Positions 54,001 to 64,000 of a DNA stretch of 64,000 nt are shown here, in pieces (the stretch's first letter is position 1; each line of letters begins with the position of its first letter). Position numbers and translations under genes: made by a program. The notes beneath the pieces were generated by a model, which searched no databases, had not been told where the DNA came from, and was given only the letters and a program-made list of their open reading frames with translations. This stretch comes from an uncultured Pseudomonas sp. GTDB lineage: Bacteria; Pseudomonadota; Gammaproteobacteria; Pseudomonadales; Pseudomonadaceae. The stretch is taken from positions 3,374 to 67,373 of the forward strand of contig NZ_CAMPHV010000026.1 of NCBI RefSeq assembly GCF_946886105.1. The letters run 5' to 3'.

Positions 54001-54567
54001 TACGAAGGTGAAGTGCGGCGTTTTGCCCGTCAGCGCATCATCGACCTGAAACCGGCCCGTGGCGATCAGACGGTCGCCGGATTGATCGTCAATCTGCGGG
54101 TGATGAAGAACAAGAAGGGCGACAAGATGGGTTTTATCACCCTCGACGACCGCTCCGGGCGCATCGAAGCCTCCTTGTTCGCCGAAGCCTTCAACAGCGC
54201 CCAGGCCCTGCTGCAGACCGATGCCCTGGTGGTGGTCGAGGGTGAGGTCAGTAACGACGATTTCTCCGGCGGCTTGCGCCTGCGCGCCAAGCGGGTGATG
54301 AGCCTGGAAGAGGCGCGCACCGGCCTGGCCGAAAGCCTGCGGCTCAAAGTCGCCAGCAGCGCCTTGCAGGGCGATCGCCTGCGTTGGCTGGCCGAGCTCT
54401 GCAGCCGCCACCGCGGGGCCTGTCCGATCACCATGGACTACAGTTGCGACGACGCCCGCGCGCAATTGCAGTTCGGCGAAAGCTGGAGGATCGAGCCTGC
54501 TGACAGCTTGATTCAAGCATTGCGTGACCAGTTCGGCCGCGACAACGTCTTTTTGCACTACCGCTGA
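51049..54567 (+). CDS. dnaE: DNA polymerase III alpha subunit
   Basis: A 1172-residue replicative polymerase, the normal size for DnaE. The PHP domain is at the N-terminus (FVHLRLHTEFSLVDGLVRVK). The palm has the catalytic Asp pair in MPDFDVDFCMDGRDRVIDY (about 402-420) and GTGKHAGGVVIAP. Then follow thumb and fingers (FNKSHSAAYGLVSYQTAWLK), a helix-hairpin-helix and an OB fold (about 1005-1080). The ATG at 51049 has TAGGAC upstream. A TACAAT -10 element at 51005-51010 with TTGCCG at 50980 suggests a separate promoter in the 89-bp gap after rnhB. Confidence 0.97.
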   Translation: MTASFVHLRLHTEFSLVDGLVRVKPLIKAVAGAGMPAVAVTDMSNMCALVKFYKAAMGGGIKPICGADIWLASDEEDGPLSRMTLLAMNAVGYRNLTELVSRGWTEGQSNDLVIIQRDWVKAAAEGLIALSGSKEGEIGHALLNDDLAGAEALLREWMEVFPERFYLEVQRTSRVNDEEHLHLAVALADRLGAPLVATNDVRFLKQDDFAAHETRVCIGEGRSLDDPRRPRSYSDQQYLKTPEEMAELFADLPEALENTVEIAKRCNIEVQLGKYFLPDFPVPAGMTMDEYFRQVSFEGLEERLEVLLPKDTPDYDAKKQVYIDRLNFELDIIIQMGFPGYFLIVMDFIKWAKNNGVPVGPGRGSGAGSLVAYVQKITDLDPLAYDLLFERFLNPERVSMPDFDVDFCMDGRDRVIDYVAEKYGRNAVSQIITFGTMAAKAVVRDVARAQGKSYGLADRLSKMIPFEVGMTLEKAYEMEELLRDFLKVDEDAREIWEMSLKLEGITRGTGKHAGGVVIAPTKLTDFSPIACDDEGGGLVTQFDKDDVEQAGLVKFDFLGLRTLTIIKWAMETINREQAKQGLPDLNIDFIPLDDKPTFAMLQKAETTAVFQLESRGMKELIKKLKPDCLEDMIALVALFRPGPLQSGMVDDFINRKHGREPISYPHQDYQYAGLEPVLKPTYGIILYQEQVMQIAQVMAGYTLGGADMLRRAMGKKKPEEMAKQRGGFIEGCANNGIDADLAGNIFDLVEKFAGYGFNKSHSAAYGLVSYQTAWLKAHHPAPFMAAVLSADMHNTDKVVTLIEECRSMKLRLDAPDVNISEFKFTVNDGGWIVYGLGAIKGVGEGPVEAIVESRKDGPFKDLFDFCSRVDLKRINKRTLEALIHSGALDRLGPYFHEEIKAYKENIDRNRGVLLAAMEEAVQAAEQTARSHDSGHMDLFGGVFADAESDVYANHRKARERSLKERLKGEKDTLGLYLTGHPIDEYEGEVRRFARQRIIDLKPARGDQTVAGLIVNLRVMKNKKGDKMGFITLDDRSGRIEASLFAEAFNSAQALLQTDALVVVEGEVSNDDFSGGLRLRAKRVMSLEEARTGLAESLRLKVASSALQGDRLRWLAELCSRHRGACPITMDYSCDDARAQLQFGESWRIEPADSLIQALRDQFGRDNVFLHYR

Positions 54568-54728
54568 TTTGCGGGGCTGCTAGCCTCGCTTGTCGGTCTC
54601 GACGCTAACCAGGCTCTGCATTGCTGTTGTAGAACCTGGTGTCGACCCGAATGCGCCTGCCGTATAAGGTAGTGCGCGAAATGGATATAGCCCCCGGCCG
54701 CTTGGCCGTCGACGCAAGACGGATGCCT

Positions 54729-55679
54729 ATGAACCCGAATTTTCTCGATTTCGAACAGCCGATCGCCGACCTGCAAGCCAAGATCGAAGAGCTTCGCCTG
54801 GTCGGTAACGATAACTCGCTGAACATCAGCGACGAGATCACCCGCCTGCAGGACAAGAACGGCAGCCTGACCGAAAGCATTTTCAGCAATTTGACCAGTT
54901 GGCAGATCGCGCAACTCGCTCGTCATCCGCGCCGGCCTTACACCCTCGATTACATTGAGCACATCTTCACCGAGTTCGACGAACTGCACGGCGATCGGCA
55001 TTTCTCCGACGATGCCGCGCTGGTCGGCGGTGTGGCGCGCTTGAACGGCGAGCCGGTGATGGTGATCGGGCATCAGAAGGGCCGCGAAGTGCGCGAGAAG
55101 GTCCGCCGTAATTTCGGCATGCCGCGTCCCGAAGGCTACCGCAAGGCGTGCCGCCTGATGGAAATGGCCGAGCGCTTCAAGATGCCGATCCTGACCTTTA
55201 TCGATACCCCCGGTGCTTATCCGGGCATCGACGCCGAGGAGCGTGGGCAGAGCGAGGCCATCGCCTGGAACCTGCGCGTCATGGCGCGCCTGAAGACGCC
55301 GATCATCGCCACGGTGATCGGCGAAGGCGGTTCCGGCGGGGCTTTGGCCATCGGCGTCTGCGACCAATTGAACATGCTGCAATATTCCACCTACTCGGTG
55401 ATTTCGCCGGAAGGCTGCGCGTCGATTCTGTGGAAAACTTCGGACAAGGCGCCGGATGCCGCCGAAGCCATGGGTATCACCGCCGAGCGCCTGAAGGGCC
55501 TGGGTATCGTCGATAAAGTGATCAGCGAGCCATTGGGCGGCGCCCACCGCGATCCGGCCGCTGCGGCCGAGTCGATCCGTCAGGAACTGACGGATCAGCT
55601 GAAAATGCTCAAGGGCCTCGATACCGCTGCGCTGCTCGAGCGCCGTTACCAGCGTCTGATGAGTTACGGGGTGGCCTGA
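54729..55679 (+). CDS. accA: Acetyl-CoA carboxylase carboxyltransferase alpha subunit
   Basis: A 316-residue subunit that, with AccD, moves CO2 from biotin to acetyl-CoA to give malonyl-CoA. It begins [20 protein letters not shown], the usual start. [60 protein letters not shown] and [15 protein letters not shown] define the crotonase-fold core. An ATG two codons earlier is an alternative. Upstream frames lack support. It lies 161 bp after dnaE, a gap with a weak ACCAGG/CCTGGT pair but no clear promoter. Confidence 0.97.
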   Translation: MNPNFLDFEQPIADLQAKIEELRLVGNDNSLNISDEITRLQDKNGSLTESIFSNLTSWQIAQLARHPRRPYTLDYIEHIFTEFDELHGDRHFSDDAALVGGVARLNGEPVMVIGHQKGREVREKVRRNFGMPRPEGYRKACRLMEMAERFKMPILTFIDTPGAYPGIDAEERGQSEAIAWNLRVMARLKTPIIATVIGEGGSGGALAIGVCDQLNMLQYSTYSVISPEGCASILWKTSDKAPDAAEAMGITAERLKGLGIVDKVISEPLGGAHRDPAAAAESIRQELTDQLKMLKGLDTAALLERRYQRLMSYGVA

Positions 55680-55714
55680 CGGCCACCGCTGCACTTTACG
55701 CGCTACAAGCCTTT

Positions 55715-55768
55715 AAGCCGCAAGCGAGCTGATTTGCTCTAAGCTTGCGGCTTTTAGCTTGCGGCTTG
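55715..55768. repeat. AAGCCGCAAGC hairpin repeat between accA and tilS
   Basis: AAGCCGCAAGC (55715-55725) faces GCTTGCGGCTT (55743-55753), a perfect 11-bp inverted pair. A third unit AGCTTGCGGCTTGAA follows at 55757. It fills the gap just before the tilS start and may serve as the accA terminator. Confidence 0.65.
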
Positions 55769-55778
55769 AAACTGCGTT

Positions 55779-57092
55779 ATGACCCTCGAATCCCATCTGC
55801 TGAAAGCCTTGGCGCCCTGGCGTGATGCGCCGGCTTGGCGCGTCGCCTTGTCCGGGGGGCTGGATTCGACGGTGCTGCTGCACTTGCTGGCCGGTCTCGC
55901 GCAACGCGAGGCGTTACCGCCGCTCTCCGCCATTCATATCCACCACGGCTTGCAACCGGCTGCCGATACCTGGCCGGCGCATTGCCGCGCCTTGTGCGCA
56001 CGGCTCGGCGTGCCCTTGCAGGTCGACTACGTGCAGGTCGCCCCCGGCGCCAGCGTCGAGCGCGCGGCGCGCGATGCTCGCTATGGAGCGTTCGAGGCGG
56101 CGCTGAATCCGGGCGAATTACTGTTGCTCGCCCAGCACCGCGACGATCAGGCCGAAACCCTGTTGTTCCGTTTGTTGCGTGGCGCTGGCGTACAGGGCCT
56201 GGCGGCGATGCCGGCGAGCCGTCGATTGGGTAAGGGCCATTTGCTGCGGCCGCTACTGAGCTGTTCGCGGGATGAGTTGCAGAGTTACGCCGAGCGGCAC
56301 CGGCTCGGCTGGATCGAGGATCCTTCGAACGCCGACAGTCGTTTTTCCCGCAATTACCTGCGCCAGAAGGTCATGCCGTTATTGCAGGCGCGCTGGCCGC
56401 AGGCGTCGCGAAGCCTAGCGGTCGCCGCGGAGCATCTGGGCGAGGCGGCGCAGTTGCTCGACGACCTGGCGCGGCAGGATCTGGAAGCGGCGCAATCGCC
56501 TACGCGCTTCGCCTGGTTGCCGCTGGCCTGCTTGTCGTTGTCGGCGCTGCGCGAGTTGAGCGAGGCGCGCCAGCGCAACGCCTTGCGTTATTGGTTGCGC
56601 GCTCGCACAACGATGCCGGACAGCGGGCATTGGGCCGGCTGGGAAGATTTGCGCGATGCCGGCCGTGATGCGGCGCCGCTCTGGCGATTGGCCGATGGCG
56701 AATTGCATCGCGCCGACGAGCGGTTGTGGTGGTTGGCGGGTGCCTGGCTGCAACCCCCCATGCTGTCGGAGCAGGCGCCGCAGGTCGATCATTGGTTGGC
56801 GTTGCCGAACAACGGGGCGGTGTCGTTGCAGGGGCGTGCGCCTTCAGGCGAGCTGCGCTTGGCTTATCGTCAAGGCGGCGAGGCGATGGAGCTGCCGGGG
56901 CGCGGGCGTCGCGATCTCAAACGCCTGCTCAACGAACGTCATGTGCCGGTTTTTTTACGCGGGCGCTTGCCGCTATTACTGTGCGATGGGCGCCTGGTGG
57001 CGGTGGCCAATCTGCCCGGCTTGGATGGTCCGGTCGATGGTGAGTGGCGATTACTTTGGCGACCGCCTGTCGATGATCAAGGTTTGAGCTGA
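55779..57092 (+). CDS. tilS: tRNA(Ile)-lysidine synthetase
   Basis: A 437-residue ATP-dependent enzyme that converts C34 of tRNA-Ile2 to lysidine, making it read AUA. The PP-loop S25-GGLD-S30 lies in RVALSGGLDSTVLLHLLAGL. IHHGLQPAADTW and LLLAQHRDDQAETLLFRLLR with GAGVQGLAAMP are the N-terminal domain blocks. The C-terminal substrate-binding domain ends with VAVANLPGLDGP-like sequence. The ribosome site is poor because repeat DNA runs to within ten bases of the ATG. Confidence 0.94.
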   Translation: MTLESHLLKALAPWRDAPAWRVALSGGLDSTVLLHLLAGLAQREALPPLSAIHIHHGLQPAADTWPAHCRALCARLGVPLQVDYVQVAPGASVERAARDARYGAFEAALNPGELLLLAQHRDDQAETLLFRLLRGAGVQGLAAMPASRRLGKGHLLRPLLSCSRDELQSYAERHRLGWIEDPSNADSRFSRNYLRQKVMPLLQARWPQASRSLAVAAEHLGEAAQLLDDLARQDLEAAQSPTRFAWLPLACLSLSALRELSEARQRNALRYWLRARTTMPDSGHWAGWEDLRDAGRDAAPLWRLADGELHRADERLWWLAGAWLQPPMLSEQAPQVDHWLALPNNGAVSLQGRAPSGELRLAYRQGGEAMELPGRGRRDLKRLLNERHVPVFLRGRLPLLLCDGRLVAVANLPGLDGPVDGEWRLLWRPPVDDQGLS

Positions 57093-57112
57093 TAAGGCCT
57101 TTCCGGTAGACT
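57084..57112 (+). promoter_or_regulatory. Candidate sigma-70 promoter of pyrG at the tilS 3' end
   Basis: TTGAGC (57084-57089), an exact 17-base spacer and TAGACT (57107-57112) straddle the tilS stop. Transcription from here would give pyrG a leader of about 155 bases. Confidence 0.45.
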
Positions 57113-57202
57113 ACGCTCCCGTCTTATTAGAGCTTTTGCAGCGCCCGTTTCTTCAACGAAATCGGCAGCGGCGATCGTTTATCAGCTACTGCAATTTGGT
57201 AA

Positions 57203-59753
<2,551 letters not shown>

Positions 59754-59798
59754 TCGCTTGTTTATCCGGTCGCCGTTCTCAGGTAGAGTGCCGCCTGA

Positions 59799-61190
<1,392 letters not shown>

Positions 61191-61204
61191 GTGTAAGCAT
61201 GTTA

Positions 61205-61234
61205 AAAGAGGGGCGACGCGAGTCGCCCTTTTTT
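61205..61234 (+). terminator. Intrinsic terminator between eno and ftsB
   Basis: GGGCGAC-gcga-GTCGCCC (61211-61228) is a perfect 7-bp stem with an A-rich upstream flank and six T after it. It lies 20 bases after the eno stop and 22 bases before the ftsB ATG. Confidence 0.85.
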
Positions 61235-61255
61235 CGTCCGGAAAGTCTGCCCGTT

Positions 61256-61534
61256 ATGCGTAACTCTTATTGGTTGGTTGTGGTCCTGGTCTTGCTGCTG
61301 GCTGGCCTGCAGTACCGCTTGTGGGTGGGCGACGGCAGCCTGGCTCAGGCGACGGAGCTGAAGCAGCAGATTGCCGATCAGCAAAGCGAAAACCAGCGTC
61401 TGCTGGAGCGCAACCGCATCCTCGAGGCGGAAGTCCGTGAGCTGAAGAAAGGCATGGAAACCGTCGAAGAGCGCGCCCGCCAAGAGCTCGGCATGCTCAA
61501 AGAGGGCGAAACCCTCTATCAGTTGACCGAATGA
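61256..61534 (+). CDS. ftsB: Cell division protein FtsB
   Basis: A 92-residue bitopic protein of the FtsQLB divisome complex. A short cytoplasmic start (MRNSYW), one membrane helix (about 6-22, LVVVLVLLLAGLQYRLW) and a periplasmic leucine-zipper-like coiled coil (about 28-75) are seen. The C-terminus ARQELGMLKEGETLYQL is the conserved FtsB end. The ATG at 61256 avoids an upstream frame that reads through the terminator. The ribosome site (GAAAG) is weak. The stop overlaps the ispD ATG by four bases. Confidence 0.95.
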   Translation: MRNSYWLVVVLVLLLAGLQYRLWVGDGSLAQATELKQQIADQQSENQRLLERNRILEAEVRELKKGMETVEERARQELGMLKEGETLYQLTE

Positions 61535-62238
61535 ATTCCCCTGCATTGCCTCCTTTCTGGGCGGTGATTCCGGCTGCCGGTATCGGCAGTCGCATGGCCG
61601 CGGACCGTCCCAAGCAGTATCTGCAGTTGGCCGGTAAAAGCATTCTTGAGCACACCCTAGGCTGTTTTCTCGACCATCCGCGCCTGCGCGGCGTGGTGGT
61701 CAGTCTTGCCGCGGACGATCCGTATTGGCCGCAGTTACCCTGTGCGGGCGACCCCCGTATTCTCCGTGTCGATGGCGGACGCGAGCGTGCGGACTCAGTG
61801 CTCAATGGCTTGCTGGGTTTGTGCGAGCTGGGCGCCGGCGAGCAGGATTGGGTGCTGGTGCACGATGCCGCACGACCGAACCTGCAACGCGCCGATCTCG
61901 ATCGGCTATTGAGCGAGTTGGCGGGCGATCCGGTCGGCGGTCTGCTGGCGGTGCCCGTACGCGACACGCTCAAGCGCATCGGTGCGGACGGGCGGGTGCA
62001 GGAAACCGTCGATCGTTCGGTTATCTGGCAAGCCTACACGCCGCAGATGTTTCGTTTGCAGGCGCTGCGCGATGCCCTGAACGATGCCCTAGCCGCCGGT
62101 GTGGTGATCACCGACGAGGCGTCCGCGCTGGAGTGGGTGGGGCAGGCGCCGCGGCTGATCGAAGGTCGGGCGGATAATCTGAAAATTACCCGCCCGGAAG
62201 ATTTGGACTGGCTGGCGCGCCGCTGGCAATCCGACTGA
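61531..62238 (+). CDS. ispD: 2-C-methyl-D-erythritol 4-phosphate cytidylyltransferase
   Basis: A 235-residue enzyme that joins MEP and CTP in the isoprenoid pathway. The CTP loop is PAAGIGSRMAADRPKQYLQL (about 14-33). VLVHDAARPNLQRAD, VPVRDTLKRI and ITDEASALEW complete the site. It is coupled to ftsB by a four-base overlap, the usual proteobacterial order. ispF, often next, is absent here: a minus-strand gene follows instead. Confidence 0.96.
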   Translation: MNSPALPPFWAVIPAAGIGSRMAADRPKQYLQLAGKSILEHTLGCFLDHPRLRGVVVSLAADDPYWPQLPCAGDPRILRVDGGRERADSVLNGLLGLCELGAGEQDWVLVHDAARPNLQRADLDRLLSELAGDPVGGLLAVPVRDTLKRIGADGRVQETVDRSVIWQAYTPQMFRLQALRDALNDALAAGVVITDEASALEWVGQAPRLIEGRADNLKITRPEDLDWLARRWQSD

Positions 62239-62254
62239 GGGGCTGCGGCCGGCG

Positions 62255-63415
62255 TTAGAAACGATAGATCGCCGCCGCCCCGCTTTTACTCGGCATCTGC
62301 TCGCGCGGCATGACCAGCACTTCGCCGCCGAACTCGAGCACCCAGGCGGACAAGTCGTCGAGAAGATCGGGTGCGTCTTGCGTTTCGGTCGCCACCTGCA
62401 CCTGACCGCAGTCGCGCTCGATATACCCGCGAATGTCTCGCTCGGCTTCGACCAGGAGTGTCGCCACCCGGTTTGCCACTATGGCCTGGGCGATAGCCTC
62501 GAGCTTGTCGCTGGCCAGGCCTTGGGCCTGCGCTTCGCCATAGCGATCCAGTAGATGCGCGAGACGCTCCAGATAGCGGGGTTGCATTGCCTGCCAGGCT
62601 TTGTCGCGCAGCTCATCGGGGGACAGAGCGGACGGGTCGCAGTCGATGCTTTCGTCCATCAGCATCGGGTTACGGCTGATGCGCCGAAAGTGCGTCCGAT
62701 GCTCCGGCAGCGCGGCGAGAATCAGCGGCAGTTCGGCGGGGTGCGAATGCTGGTCGAGTATGGCTTGGTCGACGGCACGGAAATAGCGATCCCGGTCGCG
62801 GTCGATTTCGTCTTGTTTGCCTCTGCCGCCGCTTTCCACTTGCATTGAGTCGCCGCGTTCGCCGGCGCGACCGAAACCCTGAGGGAAGCCGCTCTGGCCC
62901 TTTTCGGTCAATTCGCTGCCGAGCACCTGTTCCAGGGTTCGAGGCACCGGCGTGGCCAATGGCAGCTCGTCGAGTGCCTCGCGATTGCCTTCGAACAAGC
63001 GGATCGAGTCGCGGCTGAGGCAGAGAATCTGGAAGCGCTGCACCGATTGCGCGAACTGCAGCAGTGGCCGCAGGTGGGGGTGACGGTCCACCGTCGCATG
63101 CTCCGCCACTGGGTGTTGCAGGTGGTAGGCGCGGAAGGTGCCCGGCGCGCTGAACACCGCGATGCCGTCGCTGGCGTGCTCCCAGAACTCGGGCTCGTCG
63201 AGCAGCGCCTGTAGCGGATGCAGCAACTCATCGGCTTGTTCCGGTGTTTGTTGGCGTACCCGTTCGTGCAGTTGGCGCAGCAAATTCTTGAAGCGGATTT
63301 GATCCTGCTGGCGCTCGGGAATACTGCGGTGCGTCGGCTGATAGAGCGAGATGCAGGGTGCTTTGCATTCGCTCAGAAGCTGCTTGAGCTGTGCGCGATT
63401 GAGCGGAGCGTTCAT
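62255..63415 (-). CDS. baeRF-domain protein (archaeo-eukaryotic release-factor-like)
   Basis: A 386-residue cytoplasmic protein. CISLYQPTHRSIPERQQDQI with RFKNLL at the start, SDGIAVFSAPGTFRAYHLQH (about 82-101), the RPLLQF-x-RFQILCLSRDSIRLFEG strand region and the C-terminal SGAAAIYRF agree with the bacterial baeRF3/baeRF7 group as I recall it. The fold relates to eRF1/Pelota middle and C-terminal domains, and members are proposed to act on stalled ribosomes. No GGQ peptide-release motif was seen. GGGAG upstream supports the ATG. It is a single gene converging with ispD. The specific function is unknown. Confidence 0.75.
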   Translation of the reverse strand: MNAPLNRAQLKQLLSECKAPCISLYQPTHRSIPERQQDQIRFKNLLRQLHERVRQQTPEQADELLHPLQALLDEPEFWEHASDGIAVFSAPGTFRAYHLQHPVAEHATVDRHPHLRPLLQFAQSVQRFQILCLSRDSIRLFEGNREALDELPLATPVPRTLEQVLGSELTEKGQSGFPQGFGRAGERGDSMQVESGGRGKQDEIDRDRDRYFRAVDQAILDQHSHPAELPLILAALPEHRTHFRRISRNPMLMDESIDCDPSALSPDELRDKAWQAMQPRYLERLAHLLDRYGEAQAQGLASDKLEAIAQAIVANRVATLLVEAERDIRGYIERDCGQVQVATETQDAPDLLDDLSAWVLEFGGEVLVMPREQMPSKSGAAAIYRF

Positions 63416-63538
63416 GGCAAATCTCCCGGTTAGCGGTCGAAGCGTCGCTCGGCGAATGGCGGCTGAGCGTGTTTCGCTGAGGTATGCATTTCGACGGAGA
63501 CCGGCCGCTTGGGGTTCAGGGCGATTGCTCGCGCCGCG

Positions 63539-64000
63539 TCAGGCGCGGTGCGAAGCCGCTCGGTATTCAGCGCGTTGCGCCAGCCCGCGTTTGAGGAAGT
63601 CGACCAGCAGCGCGACTTTCGGCGAGAGAAAGCGCTGCTGCGGATACACCGCCCAGACCGCGGTATTCGGCGGGCGGTGTTGTTCGAGCAAGGCGACCAG
63701 CGTGCCGCGGCCGAGCGGCTCCTGCACGTAGTAGTCGGGCAGTTGACACAGGCCGAAACCGCGTAGCGCCGCATCCAGCACCGCCTGGCCGCTGTTGCAG
63801 CGCCAATTGCCGCTGGGTTTGAACGGATATTCGCGGCCGTCCGCCTGAAACATCCAGGTATCGCCGGTGCCGATCAGGCAGTTATGCCGGGTCAACTCCG
63901 ACAGGCTGTGCGGCCGCCCGTAATGCGCCAGATAACTGGGCGCGGCGCACAGGTGCATGGCGCGCGGGGCGATGCGCGTGGCGACCAGGCGCGACTCGCT
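63539..64000 (-). CDS. LysR-family regulator, C-terminal part (cut by window edge)
   Basis: The last 153 residues of a LysR-type regulator, open through the right edge so the DNA-binding half is outside. ESRLVATRIAPRAMHLCAAP with SYLAHYGRP is the start of the second effector-domain lobe. LPDYYVQEPLGRGTLVALLE and NTAVWAVYPQQRFLSPKVAL near the end (WAVYP-x-LSPKVxxxVDFL) are the standard LysR C-terminal pattern of the CrgA/aaeR-like group. The target genes and inducer cannot be told. The gap 63416-63538 holds nothing recognisable. Confidence 0.85.
   Translation of the reverse strand, partial: SESRLVATRIAPRAMHLCAAPSYLAHYGRPHSLSELTRHNCLIGTGDTWMFQADGREYPFKPSGNWRCNSGQAVLDAALRGFGLCQLPDYYVQEPLGRGTLVALLEQHRPPNTAVWAVYPQQRFLSPKVALLVDFLKRGLAQRAEYRAASHRA

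Overview
The window is a GC-rich chromosomal segment from a Pseudomonas-type gammaproteobacterium. The strongest evidence is gene order. From dapC through ispD the genes run in the arrangement I recall for P. aeruginosa PA3633-PA3659 (glnD-map-rpsB-tsf-pyrH-frr-uppS-cdsA-dxr-rseP-bamA-skp-lpxD-fabZ-lpxA-lpxB-rnhB-dnaE-accA-tilS-pyrG-kdsA-eno-ftsB-ispD). Pseudomonas-type REP palindromes in the gene gaps agree with this. Comparisons with named genomes are from memory and were not searched.

Layout. (1) 1-12,190 is the accessory part: a TetR-controlled RND efflux pump, a repeat-littered pocket with a BrnT/BrnA toxin-antitoxin pair, a secreted DUF4197 protein, an isolated GH13 subfamily 18 sugar phosphorylase and a CHASE4-PAS-GGDEF-EAL c-di-GMP enzyme. 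Two direct copies of one palindromic repeat lie at its two ends. (2) 12,195-18,431 holds plsB and, divergent from it, an ABC transporter with a GldG-like subunit. (3) 18,681-24,289 holds a cold-shock protein, a small conserved protein, rlmA, dapE and an NdvB-like GH17-GT2 glucan synthase. (4) 24,594-32,391 holds tcdA, csdE and csdA (sulfur transfer and tRNA modification), dapD and dapC (lysine/DAP synthesis, with dapE nearby), an ArsC-like protein, a PL7 alginate lyase, a periplasmic binding protein and an unknown membrane protein. (5) 32,474-62,238 is the large conserved core block: PII sensing (glnD), translation (map, rpsB, tsf, frr), nucleotides (pyrH, pyrG), undecaprenyl and phospholipid synthesis (uppS, cdsA), MEP isoprenoids (dxr, ispD), envelope assembly (rseP, bamA, skp), lipid A/KDO (lpxD, lpxA, lpxB, kdsA, with fabZ), replication (dnaE, rnhB), fatty acids (accA), tRNA-Ile lysidine (tilS), glycolysis (eno) and division (ftsB). 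(6) The right edge has a baeRF-type protein and a truncated LysR regulator.

How the genes work together: the core block couples envelope precursor synthesis with outer-membrane assembly and macromolecule synthesis. Many stops and starts overlap (pyrH/frr, uppS/cdsA, cdsA/dxr, dxr/rseP, skp/lpxD, lpxB/rnhB, ftsB/ispD), which implies co-transcription and translational coupling. Intrinsic terminators nevertheless sit inside this train, after rpsB, tsf, rseP and eno, so expression is probably modulated at those points.

No tRNA, rRNA, CRISPR array, integrase, transposase or prophage gene was seen. No wholly new multi-gene system is evident. The most unusual items are a GH13_18 phosphorylase whose acceptor loop lacks the Asp of sucrose phosphorylases, a family of long palindromic elements that share a TTTAC/GTAAA core at the exact midpoint and end at stop codons, a 14-bp tandem duplication that made a five-codon minicistron between fabZ and lpxA, a six-codon leader ORF with the perfect ribosome site upstream of the alginate lyase, and hairpin-rich leaders in the core operons.
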